DNA from: Levilactobacillus namurensis
GTDB taxonomy: Bacteria; Bacillota; Bacilli; Lactobacillales; Lactobacillaceae
Assembly: GCF_032197885.1 (NCBI RefSeq)
Contig: NZ_CP134159.1
Location: 2,418,001 to 2,482,000 of the forward strand
Reading direction: 5' to 3'
Length of the DNA stretch: 64,000 bases
Shown here: positions 41,435 to 50,818 of the stretch, piece after piece
Numbering within the stretch: the stretch's first letter is position 1
Layout of the letters: each line of letters begins with the position of its first letter
The notes under the pieces: generated by a model
What the model saw: the letters and a program-made list of their open reading frames with translations, nothing else
Told to the model about the DNA's origin: nothing
The model's database searches: none
Position numbers and translations under genes: made by a program

Positions 41435-42626
41435 ATGTTACTTTCAATGGAACACCTTCGTAAGGAATACCCCAACGGCAAAGTAGCCGTCGACGACTTC
41501 AACCTAGAAGTCGACAAGGGTGAGTTTATCGCCTTCATCGGGACGTCTGGTTCCGGGAAGACCACCACCATGCGGATGATTAACTGGATGCTACACCAGA
41601 CTTCCGGTTCCATCAAGATCAACGGTAAAGACATCTCGAAAATGGACCCGGTTAAGCTCCGGCGGTCCATCGGTTACGTGATCCAAAACACGGGGCTGAT
41701 GCCGCACATGACGATTCAAGAAAACATCGAATTAGTGCCCAAGCTCCTGGGCTGGTCCAAAGAAAAGCGCGCCAAACAAGCCCACAAGATGATCGACCTG
41801 GCCCAACTCCCCGACGAGATGCTCAAACGCTACCCGGGTGAGCTCTCCGGTGGGCAACAACAACGGATTGGGGTCGTGCGGGCCTTAGGAACTGATCTTA
41901 ATGGACGAACCCTTTGGGGCCCTGGATCCCATCACCCGAGAATCCCTACAAGATCTGGTCAAGCACTTACAAGAAGACCTAGGCAAGACCTTCATCTTCG
42001 TGACCCACGACATGGACGAAGCCTTGAACTTAGCCACTCGGGTCGTCATCATGAGCCACGGGAAGCAGGTCCAAGTCGACACGCCGGAAAACATCCTGCG
42101 GCACCCAGCCGACGAATTCGTCACCAACTTGATTGGGGAAGAACGTCTGATTCGGGCTCAACCCAATATCTTGACTGTCAGCCAAATCATGCGGAAGCAC
42201 CCCGTGGCCATTTCGCCAACCAAGACCCTGACCGACACCATCGACTTGATGCACGAAAAGCGAGTTGATACCCTGTTAGTCACCGATGACCAAGATAAAT
42301 TGATTGGCTACATCGATCTGGATGACGTGAGCCGGAATACCGACCCGCAAACGCCGGTCAGTGCCCTGATGAATCACGAAGTCTTCTATGTGCAATCTAA
42401 AGCCTTGATTGGGGACACCGTTCAACGAATCCTGAAGATGGGGGTTAAGAACGTCCCTGTCGTGGATGACCAACACCGGCTGGTCGGTATCGTCACCCGG
42501 ACGTCGCTGGTAGACATCGTCTACGACGCCCTCCGTGGGGTACCCGACAATAACGAACAACCCGCCTCACCAATCAACGTGGACATCCACGCCGCGGCCA
42601 ACCATGAAGGGAGTGCCGATGCCTAA
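41435..42626 (+). pseudogene. opuCA: Glycine betaine/carnitine/choline ABC transporter ATPase, frameshifted
   Basis: Two frames together make one protein. The first (from ATG 41435) has Walker A GTSGSGKTTT, the Q-loop and signature LSGGQQQRIG, then leaves frame after VVRAL. The second (from about 41890) begins with Walker B LILMDEPFGALDP and continues to two CBS domains (VSQIMRKHPVAIS... and VSALMNHEVFYVQ...). In relatives about five residues (AADPE-like) separate RAL from LILMDEP. Here one Gly codon and one base remain, fitting an 11-bp deletion: 1192 nt plus 11 is exactly 401 codons. Without repair no complete ATPase is made. The downstream genes are intact. CBS domains in this family sense ionic strength or c-di-AMP. 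Confidence 0.85.
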
Positions 42627-43252
42627 TGCTACATTTTCTAGCTACTTACGGCACGCAAATGATCTCTAAGACTGGTCAACACCTCTACATCTCTGCAGCG
42701 GCGTTGCTCCTAGGGATTATCGTCGCCGTGCCGCTGGGAATTCTTTTGACTCGCATGAAGCACGGGGCCAATGCGGTCATTACACTCGCCGGGGTCTTAC
42801 AGACCATCCCCGCCATGGCGTTGTTAGCCATCATGATTCCGATCTTTGGGATCGGCTCCACGCCCGCTATCGTGGCCCTGTTCATCTACTCACTCTTACC
42901 GATTCTCCGGAACACCTATCTGGGCATGCAGGGGGTCTCGCCAACTGTGCGGGACGCCGCCAAAGGGATGGGGATGACCTGGTGGCAGTCCATGATTCAA
43001 GCCGAACTGCCCCTAGCCGCGCCCGTCATCATGGCCGGCATCCGGCTGTCCGCGACTTACGTGATTGCCTGGGCTACGCTGGCGTCCTACATCGGTGCCG
43101 GTGGCTTAGGGGACTTCATCTTTAACGGATTGAACCTCTACCGTTCCGACTTGATTCTCGGAGGCTCGATTCCCGTTATCATCCTCGCGTTATTCGTCGA
43201 TTACCTGCTGGGCAAGGTCGAAACGGCCGTTACGCCTAGGCAGCTCAGATAG
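42626..43252 (+). CDS. opuCB: Osmolyte ABC transporter permease
   Basis: 208 aa with about six helices and the BPD_transp_1 EAA-type loop ([22 protein letters not shown]). Its start codon overlaps the opuCA stop (TAATG), so translation is coupled to the broken ATPase gene. Works with OpuCD as the channel for glycine betaine, carnitine or choline. Intact. Confidence 0.9.
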   Translation: MLHFLATYGTQMISKTGQHLYISAAALLLGIIVAVPLGILLTRMKHGANAVITLAGVLQTIPAMALLAIMIPIFGIGSTPAIVALFIYSLLPILRNTYLGMQGVSPTVRDAAKGMGMTWWQSMIQAELPLAAPVIMAGIRLSATYVIAWATLASYIGAGGLGDFIFNGLNLYRSDLILGGSIPVIILALFVDYLLGKVETAVTPRQLR

Positions 43253-43261
43253 GAGGTCACC

Positions 43262-44194
43262 ATGCGAAAACGAATCTATCAATGGCTGACCGGACTTCTG
43301 GTCGTCATCTTACTGTTACCCTTAGGTGGGTGTGCGTTGCCCGGATTAAGCGGCGGGTCGGGTAAGGACACCGTCCGTATCGCGGCGCAAAACACCACCG
43401 AACAACAAATCATGGCTTACATGATCCAAGGCATGATTCAACACTATACCAAGTTAAACACATCCATTATCAATAACTTAGGGTCCGGGAACGTCAGCTT
43501 CAACGCCTTGAAGAACGGCGACGCCGACATCTCCTCCATTCGGTTCTACGGGACTGACTTGACCACCGTTTTGAACCGGAAGTTCGAACGGGACCCTAGC
43601 AAGGTCAAGGACATCGTCACCAACGATTTCCAAAACAAGTATCACATGACCTACTTCGACACTTACGGCTTCGCCGACACCTACGCTTGGATGGTCAAGC
43701 CCGCGTACGCGAAGAAGCACCATCTGAAGACGGTCAGCGACTTACAAAAACTGGCCCCGAAGATGACGGTCGGTATCGACCAGATCTGGCAGAACCGTCC
43801 CGGTGACGGGTACCCCGCCTTCCAGAAGACCTACGGCTACAGTTTCGGCACCGTTAAGCCCATGCAACTGGGGCTGCTCTACGACGCCTTAGCCGCCGAT
43901 AAGATGGACGCCATCTTAGGGTACTCCACCGACGGCCGGGTCTCCAGCTACCACCTGAAGCTCTTAAAGGACGACAAGAACTTCTTCCCACCATACGATG
44001 GGAGTCCGGTGGCCACGGATAAGGTCTTGAAGCAACATCCTGAGCTCAAGCCCGTGATCAACCGGCTAGTCGGCAAGATCGATCTAAAGACCATGCAACA
44101 CCTGAACTACCAAGTCGACGACCAACTGGAAGAACCTCAGACGGTCGCTAAAGACTTCTTGCAACAACACCATTACTTCGAAGGGGGCCATTAA
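43262..44194 (+). CDS. opuCC: Osmolyte ABC transporter substrate-binding lipoprotein
   Basis: 310 aa. Lipoprotein signal peptide with lipobox LLPLGGC (Cys about 22-23), then a type II periplasmic binding fold (OpuAC-like: VRIAAQNTTEQQIMAYMIQ, YTKLNTSIINNLGSGNV). Anchored on the outer membrane face, it captures betaine-type osmolytes by an aromatic box. AGGAGG before ATG 43262, 9 nt after opuCB. Confidence 0.9.
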   Translation: MRKRIYQWLTGLLVVILLLPLGGCALPGLSGGSGKDTVRIAAQNTTEQQIMAYMIQGMIQHYTKLNTSIINNLGSGNVSFNALKNGDADISSIRFYGTDLTTVLNRKFERDPSKVKDIVTNDFQNKYHMTYFDTYGFADTYAWMVKPAYAKKHHLKTVSDLQKLAPKMTVGIDQIWQNRPGDGYPAFQKTYGYSFGTVKPMQLGLLYDALAADKMDAILGYSTDGRVSSYHLKLLKDDKNFFPPYDGSPVATDKVLKQHPELKPVINRLVGKIDLKTMQHLNYQVDDQLEEPQTVAKDFLQQHHYFEGGH

Positions 44195-44196
44195 GT

Positions 44197-44859
44197 ATGA
44201 AAGACTTAGGGTTGTGGCAACAGCTCATCTACTACTTCACGCACAATGGAATGTACGTGCTGAGCCAATTTAACCAAACGTTCTTAGTCTCCATCTACGG
44301 CGTCCTCTTCGGCGCCATCGTCGGGATTCCAATCGGGATCTGGACCTCACAACACCGGCGGCTCTCACCGCTGATCGTGGGGGCGGCTAACGTGATTCAG
44401 ACGGTGCCCTCACTAGCCATGCTGTCCATCCTGATGCTGGGCTTAGGGCTAGGTCAGACCACGGTCATCGCGACCGTCTTCCTGTACTCTTTGCTCCCCA
44501 TCATCAAGAACACCTACACCGGGATGCTGAGCGTCGACCGCGACGTCTTGGATGCCGGGAAAGGTATGGGGATGACGCGGCTCCAAATCATGACCACGAT
44601 TCGGATTCCGTTGTCGCTGTCGGTCATCATTGCCGGGATTCGGAACGCCTTAGTCATCGGAATCGGGATCACCGTTATTGGGTCCTTCATCGGGTCCGGT
44701 GGCCTGGGAGACATCATCGTCCGGGGCACCAACGCCACGGACGGTGGGGCCATCATCCTGGCCGGGGCCTTACCGACCGCGTTAATGGCCATCATCACCG
44801 ACTTAGTGTTGTCCTTCATTGAAAAACGGTTAACGCCGAAGACCTCTTCGGAAGCTTAA
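44197..44859 (+). CDS. opuCD: Osmolyte ABC transporter permease, second subunit
   Basis: 220 aa, six helices, EAA loop DAGKGMGMTRLQIMTTIRIPL. Two bases after opuCC. Forms the heterodimeric channel with OpuCB. A strong terminator follows. With opuCA frameshifted the system is probably idle unless another ATPase helps. Confidence 0.9.
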   Translation: MKDLGLWQQLIYYFTHNGMYVLSQFNQTFLVSIYGVLFGAIVGIPIGIWTSQHRRLSPLIVGAANVIQTVPSLAMLSILMLGLGLGQTTVIATVFLYSLLPIIKNTYTGMLSVDRDVLDAGKGMGMTRLQIMTTIRIPLSLSVIIAGIRNALVIGIGITVIGSFIGSGGLGDIIVRGTNATDGGAIILAGALPTALMAIITDLVLSFIEKRLTPKTSSEA

Positions 44860-44866
44860 CCTCACC

Positions 44867-44904
44867 GACGCCCAGAAGTCCCCAGCTTCTGGGCGTCTTT
44901 TTGG
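44867..44904 (+). terminator. Intrinsic terminator of the opuC operon
   Basis: GACGCCCAGAAG / CTTCTGGGCGTC followed by TTTTTGGG. Confidence 0.9.
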
Positions 44905-45017
44905 GTCCCAATCGTCTACTCATTAAAAAATTCGTAAGGGGTCTGACTAGGTGTTAGGGGGCCCAACTTGCTATACTAGACACGGCTTATTAGACTGAAA
45001 AAAAGGAGGCCGCATCC

Positions 45018-46364
45018 GTGAAACGCCTGCGCCAAGCCGGCATTGATCTTTCGGTGGGAACCCTGAACTTCTTAGCGAACACCGGGATCATGCTGCCCTA
45101 TATTTTAATTTTATTTCAATACCAAAAGACCCAAAGTCCCACTTACCTGGTCGCGCTGGTCACCGTCTACATCGCCCGGGCTGCCAGTATCTTCTACACT
45201 AAGCGCTTCAACCTGCGCTCCAGCACTTACCTGATCATCACGCTGGTCTTCGGGGCCCTGGGTAGCCTGCCCTTCGCCCTCACCGGTTCGCTGTGGTGGC
45301 TCCTGGTCGGAAGTGTCCTGTGGGGCTACAGCGCCGCCACGATTTGGCCGTACTTCCTCACGGTCAAGCTCAACTTGGCCCAAACTACGCCATTCAAGAT
45401 GAAGAGCGTCTACTGGGTGATTTTCCTGCTCCTGGCGATCCTCTTAGGTATCGACCTGGGACTCAAGCTCAGCTTCTCGTTCTCGTTCGCCCTACTGGCC
45501 GTGATGAACTTAGTTGCCTTACCCGGAGGGCTCCTGCTTAACGAGTTCACCCACGACTTCTATCGCGGTCAGCCCAACCAGCGTCACGGGCTGAAGCAGT
45601 TCTGGCGGTGGTGGCTGTCCGTGATCTTCTTCGCCGCCTTAGCGGTCCTGACCACCCTGCGTAAGGCCGACGTCCCGCTACCGGCCTGGGACACCCTGGC
45701 CATCATCTTAATTGCCTTGGTGATTGCCTTGATCGAACTCTATGCCGACCGACGGACCCTGCACAACTTTAAGGCCCGCCTCTTGAACCGGGGATTCATG
45801 TTGAGTTACGTGCTCCTCTTCAGTAGCTTCATGGCATACTATTACTGGGGCAAGCTGGGGATGTACCTGGTCTTCGCCGTCTACCTGATTGGGTTCGAAG
45901 GGGGCGCGGGGATCATCAAGGCCCTGGCCCACCACGACCCTCAGCAACAGGACCGGTTGCGCCACCAAGTCGTGATTGCCGGTCACCTACTGGTCCTGAT
46001 TCCTTGGAAGTGGACCTACTTGCTGGGGCTACTCCTGATTGCCCTGTATATCGGGGACGATAACCCCACGGTCAACCAAGAGCTGTACGAATCCGACGTG
46101 GTCGATAACGACACCGCCATCATCAGTAAGTACCGCTTCTCGACAGCTGGCGGTCTTCTGTGTCAGCTGGTCTTCTTCGGCTTGCTGGTCACCATCAGCG
46201 GAATCAACAACCTGTCCCTGCTCAGCTTCTTCAAGCCCACGTCGACCAGTCACTGGTTCCTCTACACCTGGGCGGTCAACTGGCCCCTGGCCCTGTGCTC
46301 ACTGGGCTTAGCCCTGACGAACCTGCGGCAACAGCGCCGGTTAGACCACTCTGAACAAAACTAA
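45018..46364 (+). CDS. MFS-like membrane protein of unknown substrate
   Basis: 448 aa, about 12 membrane helices with a short middle loop (about residues 180-200). GTG 45018 is the start, with AGGAGG 9 nt upstream; the promoter has TTGCTATACT (-10 at 44972-44977). No sugar- or drug-family motif A stands out, so only superfamily membership is suggested. Monocistronic between two terminators. Alternative: a polysaccharide-type carrier. Confidence 0.65.
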   Translation: MKRLRQAGIDLSVGTLNFLANTGIMLPYILILFQYQKTQSPTYLVALVTVYIARAASIFYTKRFNLRSSTYLIITLVFGALGSLPFALTGSLWWLLVGSVLWGYSAATIWPYFLTVKLNLAQTTPFKMKSVYWVIFLLLAILLGIDLGLKLSFSFSFALLAVMNLVALPGGLLLNEFTHDFYRGQPNQRHGLKQFWRWWLSVIFFAALAVLTTLRKADVPLPAWDTLAIILIALVIALIELYADRRTLHNFKARLLNRGFMLSYVLLFSSFMAYYYWGKLGMYLVFAVYLIGFEGGAGIIKALAHHDPQQQDRLRHQVVIAGHLLVLIPWKWTYLLGLLLIALYIGDDNPTVNQELYESDVVDNDTAIISKYRFSTAGGLLCQLVFFGLLVTISGINNLSLLSFFKPTSTSHWFLYTWAVNWPLALCSLGLALTNLRQQRRLDHSEQN

Positions 46365-46386
46365 CCGACTACTTGAACCTTGAATG

Positions 46387-46430
46387 AACCGCCGTGATAA
46401 CTTTCAGCGAAGTTATCACGGCGGTTTTTG
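46387..46430. terminator. Bidirectional-type terminator after the MFS-like gene
   Basis: AACCGCCGTGATAACTT / AAGTTATCACGGCGGTT followed by TTTGG, a nearly perfect 17-bp stem. Confidence 0.88.
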
Positions 46431-46663
46431 GTGGTCACACGATTAGTTGGGAGACTGGGGATTAAGAGATGGTATTCAGCGTTAAGCTCTAGACAAAGAG
46501 ATGGATCATCATTCCAGCCGCGATTCGGAAGCGAATTAATATGTCTAGCGGAAACACCCCGCAAATCACGATTAGCGACGATGGCAAGACGCCTATGAGC
46601 CCCCCAGCACGCTCAGTTGAGATGAGCGACCAGCGACTGTTTTCAAAATTATCACGAATACCC

Positions 46664-46704
46664 CAAAACGGATCACCAGGTAACCGTCCTGGTGGTCCGT
46701 TTTA
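46664..46704 (-). terminator. Intrinsic terminator of the PAP2 gene
   Basis: AAAACGGATCACCAGG / CCTGGTGGTCCGTTTT hairpin. It works in either direction and directly follows the minus-strand stop at 46730. The stretch 46431-46663 shows no gene. Confidence 0.85.
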
Positions 46705-46729
46705 AGATACTGCCTATTCTGCTGAATGC

Positions 46730-48463
46730 TTAATTCCGAACTAACGCTAACTTGTGGGCCGTGTAGACCGCGTGCCAGCCCTTAGGCAAGCCCACGATGT
46801 GGCTGAACTTCCCTTGGTGTTGGTCGAAGGTGATCACCGTCTGGTGGGACTTCAAGCCCTTCAGGTTAGTTAACCGCAGGGTGCCGGCCAACTTGGCCTT
46901 TCCCCGAATCTTCATGGCCGTAGCCTTAGTTACCGTTAAGGCCAGCGTCCCGCGCTTGGTCTGTTGGTAACCCCGTTGCAGTTTGATGGCGGTATTGGCA
47001 GTTAACGTCCCCTGGTTCAAGGTCAACTGGCCGTTACCCGCCGCCGTGGCAGTGGCGAGATTGAGGTCCCCACCGTCAACTTGCAGGCCACCCTTAAACT
47101 GGTTGTGACCCTTTAACGTTAACGTCCCGGTTCCTTGCTTGATAAGTTTACCGTTCCCGGTAATGTCGTTACGCCAGGTGTCGTGCGCGTTGAAACCGCC
47201 CTTGGCCGCATCCATCTTGACCTTGGTGGTCGTTGGTAAGGCCCCGTAACCGTTCGCGGCGGAGAAGAGGTCTAACCGTCCCCAGCCCTCGGTATCGTCC
47301 AAGACTGGGTACCCCGATGGCAATTCCGTCGTGGCTAACGCCATCCGCCGTTGGGTCTTGCTGAGGTAAGGCAACCGCGTAGCCAAAAGAACTTCTGCAC
47401 CCTTAGGGACCCGTGGCGCAATCGTCCGGTCACCATTTTGTGGTAAACCGTAAGTCATCCGAAAGCGGTAGTTCTTCTGGTTGGTCCGGTAGTCGCCGAA
47501 GTCATCGTTCTTCGTCACCAACGGACTGTGCAATAATGCATCCGAGTGGGCTTCTTGATAGGCCCGCTTCATTAAGCCTTGATATTGCGGGTCGTTCAAC
47601 GTGGCGGCAGCAACGGCCGTCCCAAACATCCGACCGCCCATCACAGCCAGCGGTGAGTGCCGCCCAGCCAGTACCCGGTCGTAGCCAATCTCGGAGGACC
47701 GAGTGACGGATTCTTGGAACCGTTCGGGGAAGGCGTACGCCATGACTTCACCAATTTCGAAGCCGGCTGACGTATGTCCGCTCGGGAAGTCGTAATCATC
47801 GGCTTTAGCCGCGTGCATCACGTTGACCAAGTACGGGTTAGGTAGGACGTGTTGCGGATCCTGCCGGTAAGGCCGGATGAACTTGAAGAAGTGCTTAGGC
47901 ACGCCCGTTCCCCCGAAGACCCGGGTCGCAGCAATCAATTGGACCATGGCCCCTAACTTAGAATCTGGATTCGCCCAAGTGACTTTAGAATAAGGCGTAT
48001 TCGCCGGCTGTGGCGCTGCTGGGACATCATAGTAGTCCGTCTTCGCGTCCGCGTTCTTAATGAAGGCCGCCGCATACGGACCTAAGCCGGAGATGTTGTT
48101 GTATTCCAGGCGCCGACGGTCCGTTAAGAACGACCGCTTAACTTCCGCTTGACTCCGCGTCTGGGTAATCTTAGCCGAGATGTCTAAAGACTGACGAATC
48201 AACCCCGGATCCTTTTGACCCGCTGTGGGTGACCAGATCTTGTCGAACGTATAGAGCAAGCCAAACGACGGGTTGGTGGTCACCGTCGTATTCCCCTTAA
48301 CGTTGTTCCGATACGTATCCACGTAATACCCATAGCCGGCTTCGTGCGGCTTGATCATCGCCGCTGCCGAAGTCGTCTTGGCCTGTGCTACTGGCGTCAT
48401 CAGTGGTAGCAAGACCAACGCTGTTGCCAACGTGACCCCTAACCGTTGCTTCATTCGCATCAT
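46730..48463 (-). CDS. Secreted PAP2-type phosphatase with autotransporter-associated beta-strand repeat
   Basis: 577 aa from ATG 48463 (GGGAGG 8 nt upstream; the ATG at 48508 lacks a site). Signal peptide with cut near AQAKTT. The PAP2 / class A acid phosphatase core spans about residues 60-350, with motif 1 KFIRPYR, motif 2 DYDFPSGHTSAG and motif 3 DRVLAGRHSPLAVMGG. The last Asp of the usual motif 3 is replaced (L-A). The C-terminal part has LIKQGTGTLTLKG-N-F-GGL-V-GG-L, the repeat best known from Gram-negative autotransporters, then a beta-rich tail. It is probably released or wall-bound and hydrolyses phosphomonoesters or lipid phosphates. Confidence 0.8.
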   Translation of the reverse strand: MMRMKQRLGVTLATALVLLPLMTPVAQAKTTSAAAMIKPHEAGYGYYVDTYRNNVKGNTTVTTNPSFGLLYTFDKIWSPTAGQKDPGLIRQSLDISAKITQTRSQAEVKRSFLTDRRRLEYNNISGLGPYAAAFIKNADAKTDYYDVPAAPQPANTPYSKVTWANPDSKLGAMVQLIAATRVFGGTGVPKHFFKFIRPYRQDPQHVLPNPYLVNVMHAAKADDYDFPSGHTSAGFEIGEVMAYAFPERFQESVTRSSEIGYDRVLAGRHSPLAVMGGRMFGTAVAAATLNDPQYQGLMKRAYQEAHSDALLHSPLVTKNDDFGDYRTNQKNYRFRMTYGLPQNGDRTIAPRVPKGAEVLLATRLPYLSKTQRRMALATTELPSGYPVLDDTEGWGRLDLFSAANGYGALPTTTKVKMDAAKGGFNAHDTWRNDITGNGKLIKQGTGTLTLKGHNQFKGGLQVDGGDLNLATATAAGNGQLTLNQGTLTANTAIKLQRGYQQTKRGTLALTVTKATAMKIRGKAKLAGTLRLTNLKGLKSHQTVITFDQHQGKFSHIVGLPKGWHAVYTAHKLALVRN

Positions 48464-48593
48464 TCGAAATTCCTCCCTACTCCGTTTGGTTATCGCGCTA
48501 ACCTGCAACTAGTGTAAGCCATTTAGGGGCGCAATTGGACGCCTTTACGGAGTCTGTACAGGTCCCTTATCAAATCTTTACAACCATACAAAA

Positions 48594-48627
48594 AACCTTA
48601 TATCAAAATCACTTTTGACATAAGGGT
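48594..48627 (-). repeat. Boundary hairpin of the AT-rich island, left copy
   Basis: CCTTATATCAAAA / TTTTGACATAAGG hairpin that recurs in the same orientation at 52593-52624 with one base changed. On the minus strand TTTTTTG follows, so it also looks like a terminator. Confidence 0.7.
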
Positions 48628-48690
48628 ATTGGTAAAGATCATTGCTTCACCTTCGGAGTCGACACCAATTTTTAACCGTAATTTCACCAT
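48598..48690 (-). CDS. Possible 30-aa peptide at the island edge
   Basis: ATG 48690 with AGGAG 8 nt upstream opens a frame MVKLRLKIGVDSEGEAMIF, then TNTLMSKVILI, stopping inside the boundary hairpin. No family is recognised. It may be a truncated gene end rather than a working peptide. Confidence 0.25.
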   Translation of the reverse strand: MVKLRLKIGVDSEGEAMIFTNTLMSKVILI

Positions 48691-48816
48691 AACTAACTCC
48701 TGAAAATCTATTATTACTCGCGCAATGGAAACGAAATGCTTTGTCTGAAGTATCGAGTGATTAAAAACCGTTCACTTGAATTAATACAAATAAAATATAT
48801 ACTATAAAAAACGATA

Positions 48817-48853
48817 ATTAGTACCCACCTTTTAGTAAGTAGGTTACTAAAAG
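48817..48853. promoter_or_regulatory. HxlR-gene operator region
   Basis: Contains TTAGTACCCACCTTTT, whose inverse AAAAGGTGGGTACTAA matches AAAAAGTGGGTACTA at 49483-49497, then a perfect palindrome CTTTTAGTAA-GTAGG-TTACTAAAAG (48829-48853) just before the hxlR-type gene. Confidence 0.55.
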
Positions 48854-48890
48854 TATGCTTTGCAGTAATTCAACAGTCAGGAGAATTAAA

Positions 48891-49265
48891 ATGGCTCAAA
48901 AAGTTTATAACATTGGCGTTGAAGTCACAATGGACACGATTGGTGGCAAATGGAAAACGATTATTCTATGCAATTTACGGCATGGGGATAAGCGCCCGAG
49001 TGAATTACAGCATCTAATTCCAAATATCAGCCAAAAAATGCTGACGCAAGAATTAAAAGAACTCGTTCACGATAACATTGTCGATCGTACGGTTTACAAT
49101 CAAGTTCCCCCTAAAGTTGTCTACTCTTTAAGCGATTATGGGCAATCATTAGGAACCATCTTGCACGAGCTATGTGCTTGGGGCACCATGCACGCCCACA
49201 CTCTTAAAGACGAGGGCAAAGACATCGTTCTGATGGAAGAAGAACAGCTGGTTACTAAAGGTTAA
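48891..49265 (+). CDS. HxlR-family transcriptional regulator
   Basis: 124 aa from ATG 48891 (AGGAG 7 nt upstream). Typical HxlR winged helix: DTIGGKWKTIILCNLRHGDKRPSELQ, ISQKMLTQELKELV, PPKVVYSLSDYG. Cysteines at IILCNL and LHELCAWG could sense thiol or aldehyde stress, as in YodB/HypR-type relatives, although their usual sensing Cys is nearer the N-terminus. It likely controls itself and the following oxidoreductase genes through a shared upstream word. The gene is much more AT-rich than the flanking chromosome. Confidence 0.88.
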   Translation: MAQKVYNIGVEVTMDTIGGKWKTIILCNLRHGDKRPSELQHLIPNISQKMLTQELKELVHDNIVDRTVYNQVPPKVVYSLSDYGQSLGTILHELCAWGTMHAHTLKDEGKDIVLMEEEQLVTKG

Positions 49266-49576
49266 AAATACGAAAACGGACCACAACTATTGCTTCTAAA
49301 AACCTGTGGCAGTAAAAATTAGATTTTAGCAACTATCGGGCACTATCAAGTCATCTCGGAGATAACTTGGTAGTGCTTTTTATGATGTTTTTTATCAGGC
49401 ACCTTTTTTAAAAATATAAATATTTAATCATCAAGTTCATTGGTACGCCCCAATTCTAACCTCTAGGTTCCTATGGCACAAAAAAGTGGGTACTATTTTT
49501 TTTAACTAGAAGCGTTTATATTAACAGCATGCTCAATGAACCAAAGAAGAAGTTAAAAATAACAAGGAGATTTTCA
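49266..49576. other. Intergenic region with second HxlR-type site
   Basis: Holds a possible terminator (ACTATCGGGCACTATCAAG... with CTTGGTAGTG, 49328-49378) for the HxlR gene, the operator-like word at 49483, and AGAAGCGTTTATATT near 49507, which may include a -10 box. No gene is visible. Confidence 0.4.
49483..49499 (+). promoter_or_regulatory. Second copy of the HxlR-type word
   Basis: AAAAAGTGGGTACTATT, the inverse of the word before the HxlR gene, about 80 bp before the dead SDR gene. Confidence 0.5.
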
Positions 49577-49900
49577 ATGATGTGTAGAAATCTAAACAAC
49601 AAAGTGGCTGTTATCACTGGTGGCGCAAAAGGAATTGGAACTGCAATCTCCAAGCGTTTCGGATAGAAAAGGATGAACGCTGTTGTTAATTACAACTCTG
49701 ATGCAGTGGCTACAAACGCCGCCATTGATTAAATTAAACAAGCTGGTAGTCAAAGAATTACAGCCCCAGCGATCATTGGCGCTTAAGAAGACAGACAAAG
49801 GTCAATTGATGTTGCCGTTTCAAACTTTGGCACACTAGATATTCAGATAAATAATGCTGGCATGGAAATCAGCATGCAACGTAGGAGGAAATTAAATTGA
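49577..49900 (+). pseudogene. Short-chain dehydrogenase (SDR) gene remnant
   Basis: The frame from ATG 49577 reads NLNNKVAVITGGAKGIGTAIS, the Rossmann cofactor motif, then TAG, then NAVVNYNSDAVATNAAID, TAA, IKQAGSQ, TAA, and finally FGTLDIQINNAGME, the SDR NNAG motif. There it ends, about 160 residues short of a normal SDR, and runs into the ribosome site of the next gene. Three stops plus the 3' loss show a dead gene. It probably was a glucose-1-dehydrogenase-like SDR in the HxlR operon. Confidence 0.88.
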
Positions 49901-50736
49901 TAAATTCATTAAATGATCGGGTAATTTTAAACAACGGTACTCAAATTCCGGGTTTAGGATTAGGTGTTTTCCAAATTCCCGACGAAGCAACGTCTAAAGT
50001 CGTTGCAGACGGAATCAAAGCGGGGTATCGGTTAATCGATACTGCGCAGATTTATGGTAATGAAGCTGGCACTGGTGAAGGAATTCGTTTAGGTTTAAAG
50101 GAAACCGGACTCGAGCGCGATGATTTATTCGTGACTTCCAAAGTTTGGAACGATCATTTAACCTATGATCAAACCATTGATGCTTTTTACGACAGTTTGC
50201 AAAAGTTAGGCTTAGACTATTTGGATCTTTACTTAATCCATTGGCCTGGTGACAACGCGTTCAAAGAATCGTACCGAGCCCTAGAGAGCCTCTATAAGGC
50301 TGGAAAGATCAAGGCAATTGGTGTTAGCAACTTTGAAATTCATCACTTAGAAGAATTAGAAAAGTTTGCAGATGTCGTTCCAGTGATTGATCAAGTTGAA
50401 TCACATCCACGGCTAAATCAAGATAAATTGCGCGCATACGCCGCAACCAAAGGAATTAAAATTCAGGCCTGGTCACCACTAATGCAAGGTCAAATTTTGA
50501 AAGATGACTCCTTGAAAAAGATTGCAGACAAATATCAAAAGTCAGTTGCACAAGTTATTTTACGTTGGGACATTCAACGCGATGTTTTACTAGCTGTTAA
50601 ATCAGTTCGCCCTGAGAGAATGGCAAGCAATGCTGATGTGTTCGATTTTACTTTGGACAAGACTGACATGGCGCAGATTAATGCGATGAACCAGGATTTC
50701 CGAGTGGGTCCCGAACCTGATGATTTTGATTTTTAA
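49897..50736 (+). CDS. Aldo/keto reductase (diketogluconate reductase type)
   Basis: 279 aa starting at TTG 49897, with AGGAGG 8 nt upstream. Complete AKR tetrad: Asp and Tyr in RLIDTAQIYGNE, Lys in VTSKVWNDH, His in DLYLIHWPG. NADPH-dependent reduction of aldehydes or ketones in the cytosol. Part of the HxlR-linked AT-rich segment; with the lost SDR and the later glyoxalase-type gene it suggests a carbonyl-detoxification cassette, later broken by the IS30 element. Confidence 0.88.
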   Translation: MINSLNDRVILNNGTQIPGLGLGVFQIPDEATSKVVADGIKAGYRLIDTAQIYGNEAGTGEGIRLGLKETGLERDDLFVTSKVWNDHLTYDQTIDAFYDSLQKLGLDYLDLYLIHWPGDNAFKESYRALESLYKAGKIKAIGVSNFEIHHLEELEKFADVVPVIDQVESHPRLNQDKLRAYAATKGIKIQAWSPLMQGQILKDDSLKKIADKYQKSVAQVILRWDIQRDVLLAVKSVRPERMASNADVFDFTLDKTDMAQINAMNQDFRVGPEPDDFDF

Positions 50737-50818
50737 GTTTCTGGAATTTAAACAGATTCTTTCAAGTGTATATCGTTGGTTTTAAGAAAGTTAATTAGTA
50801 TAGTAAACATGTAATTAA

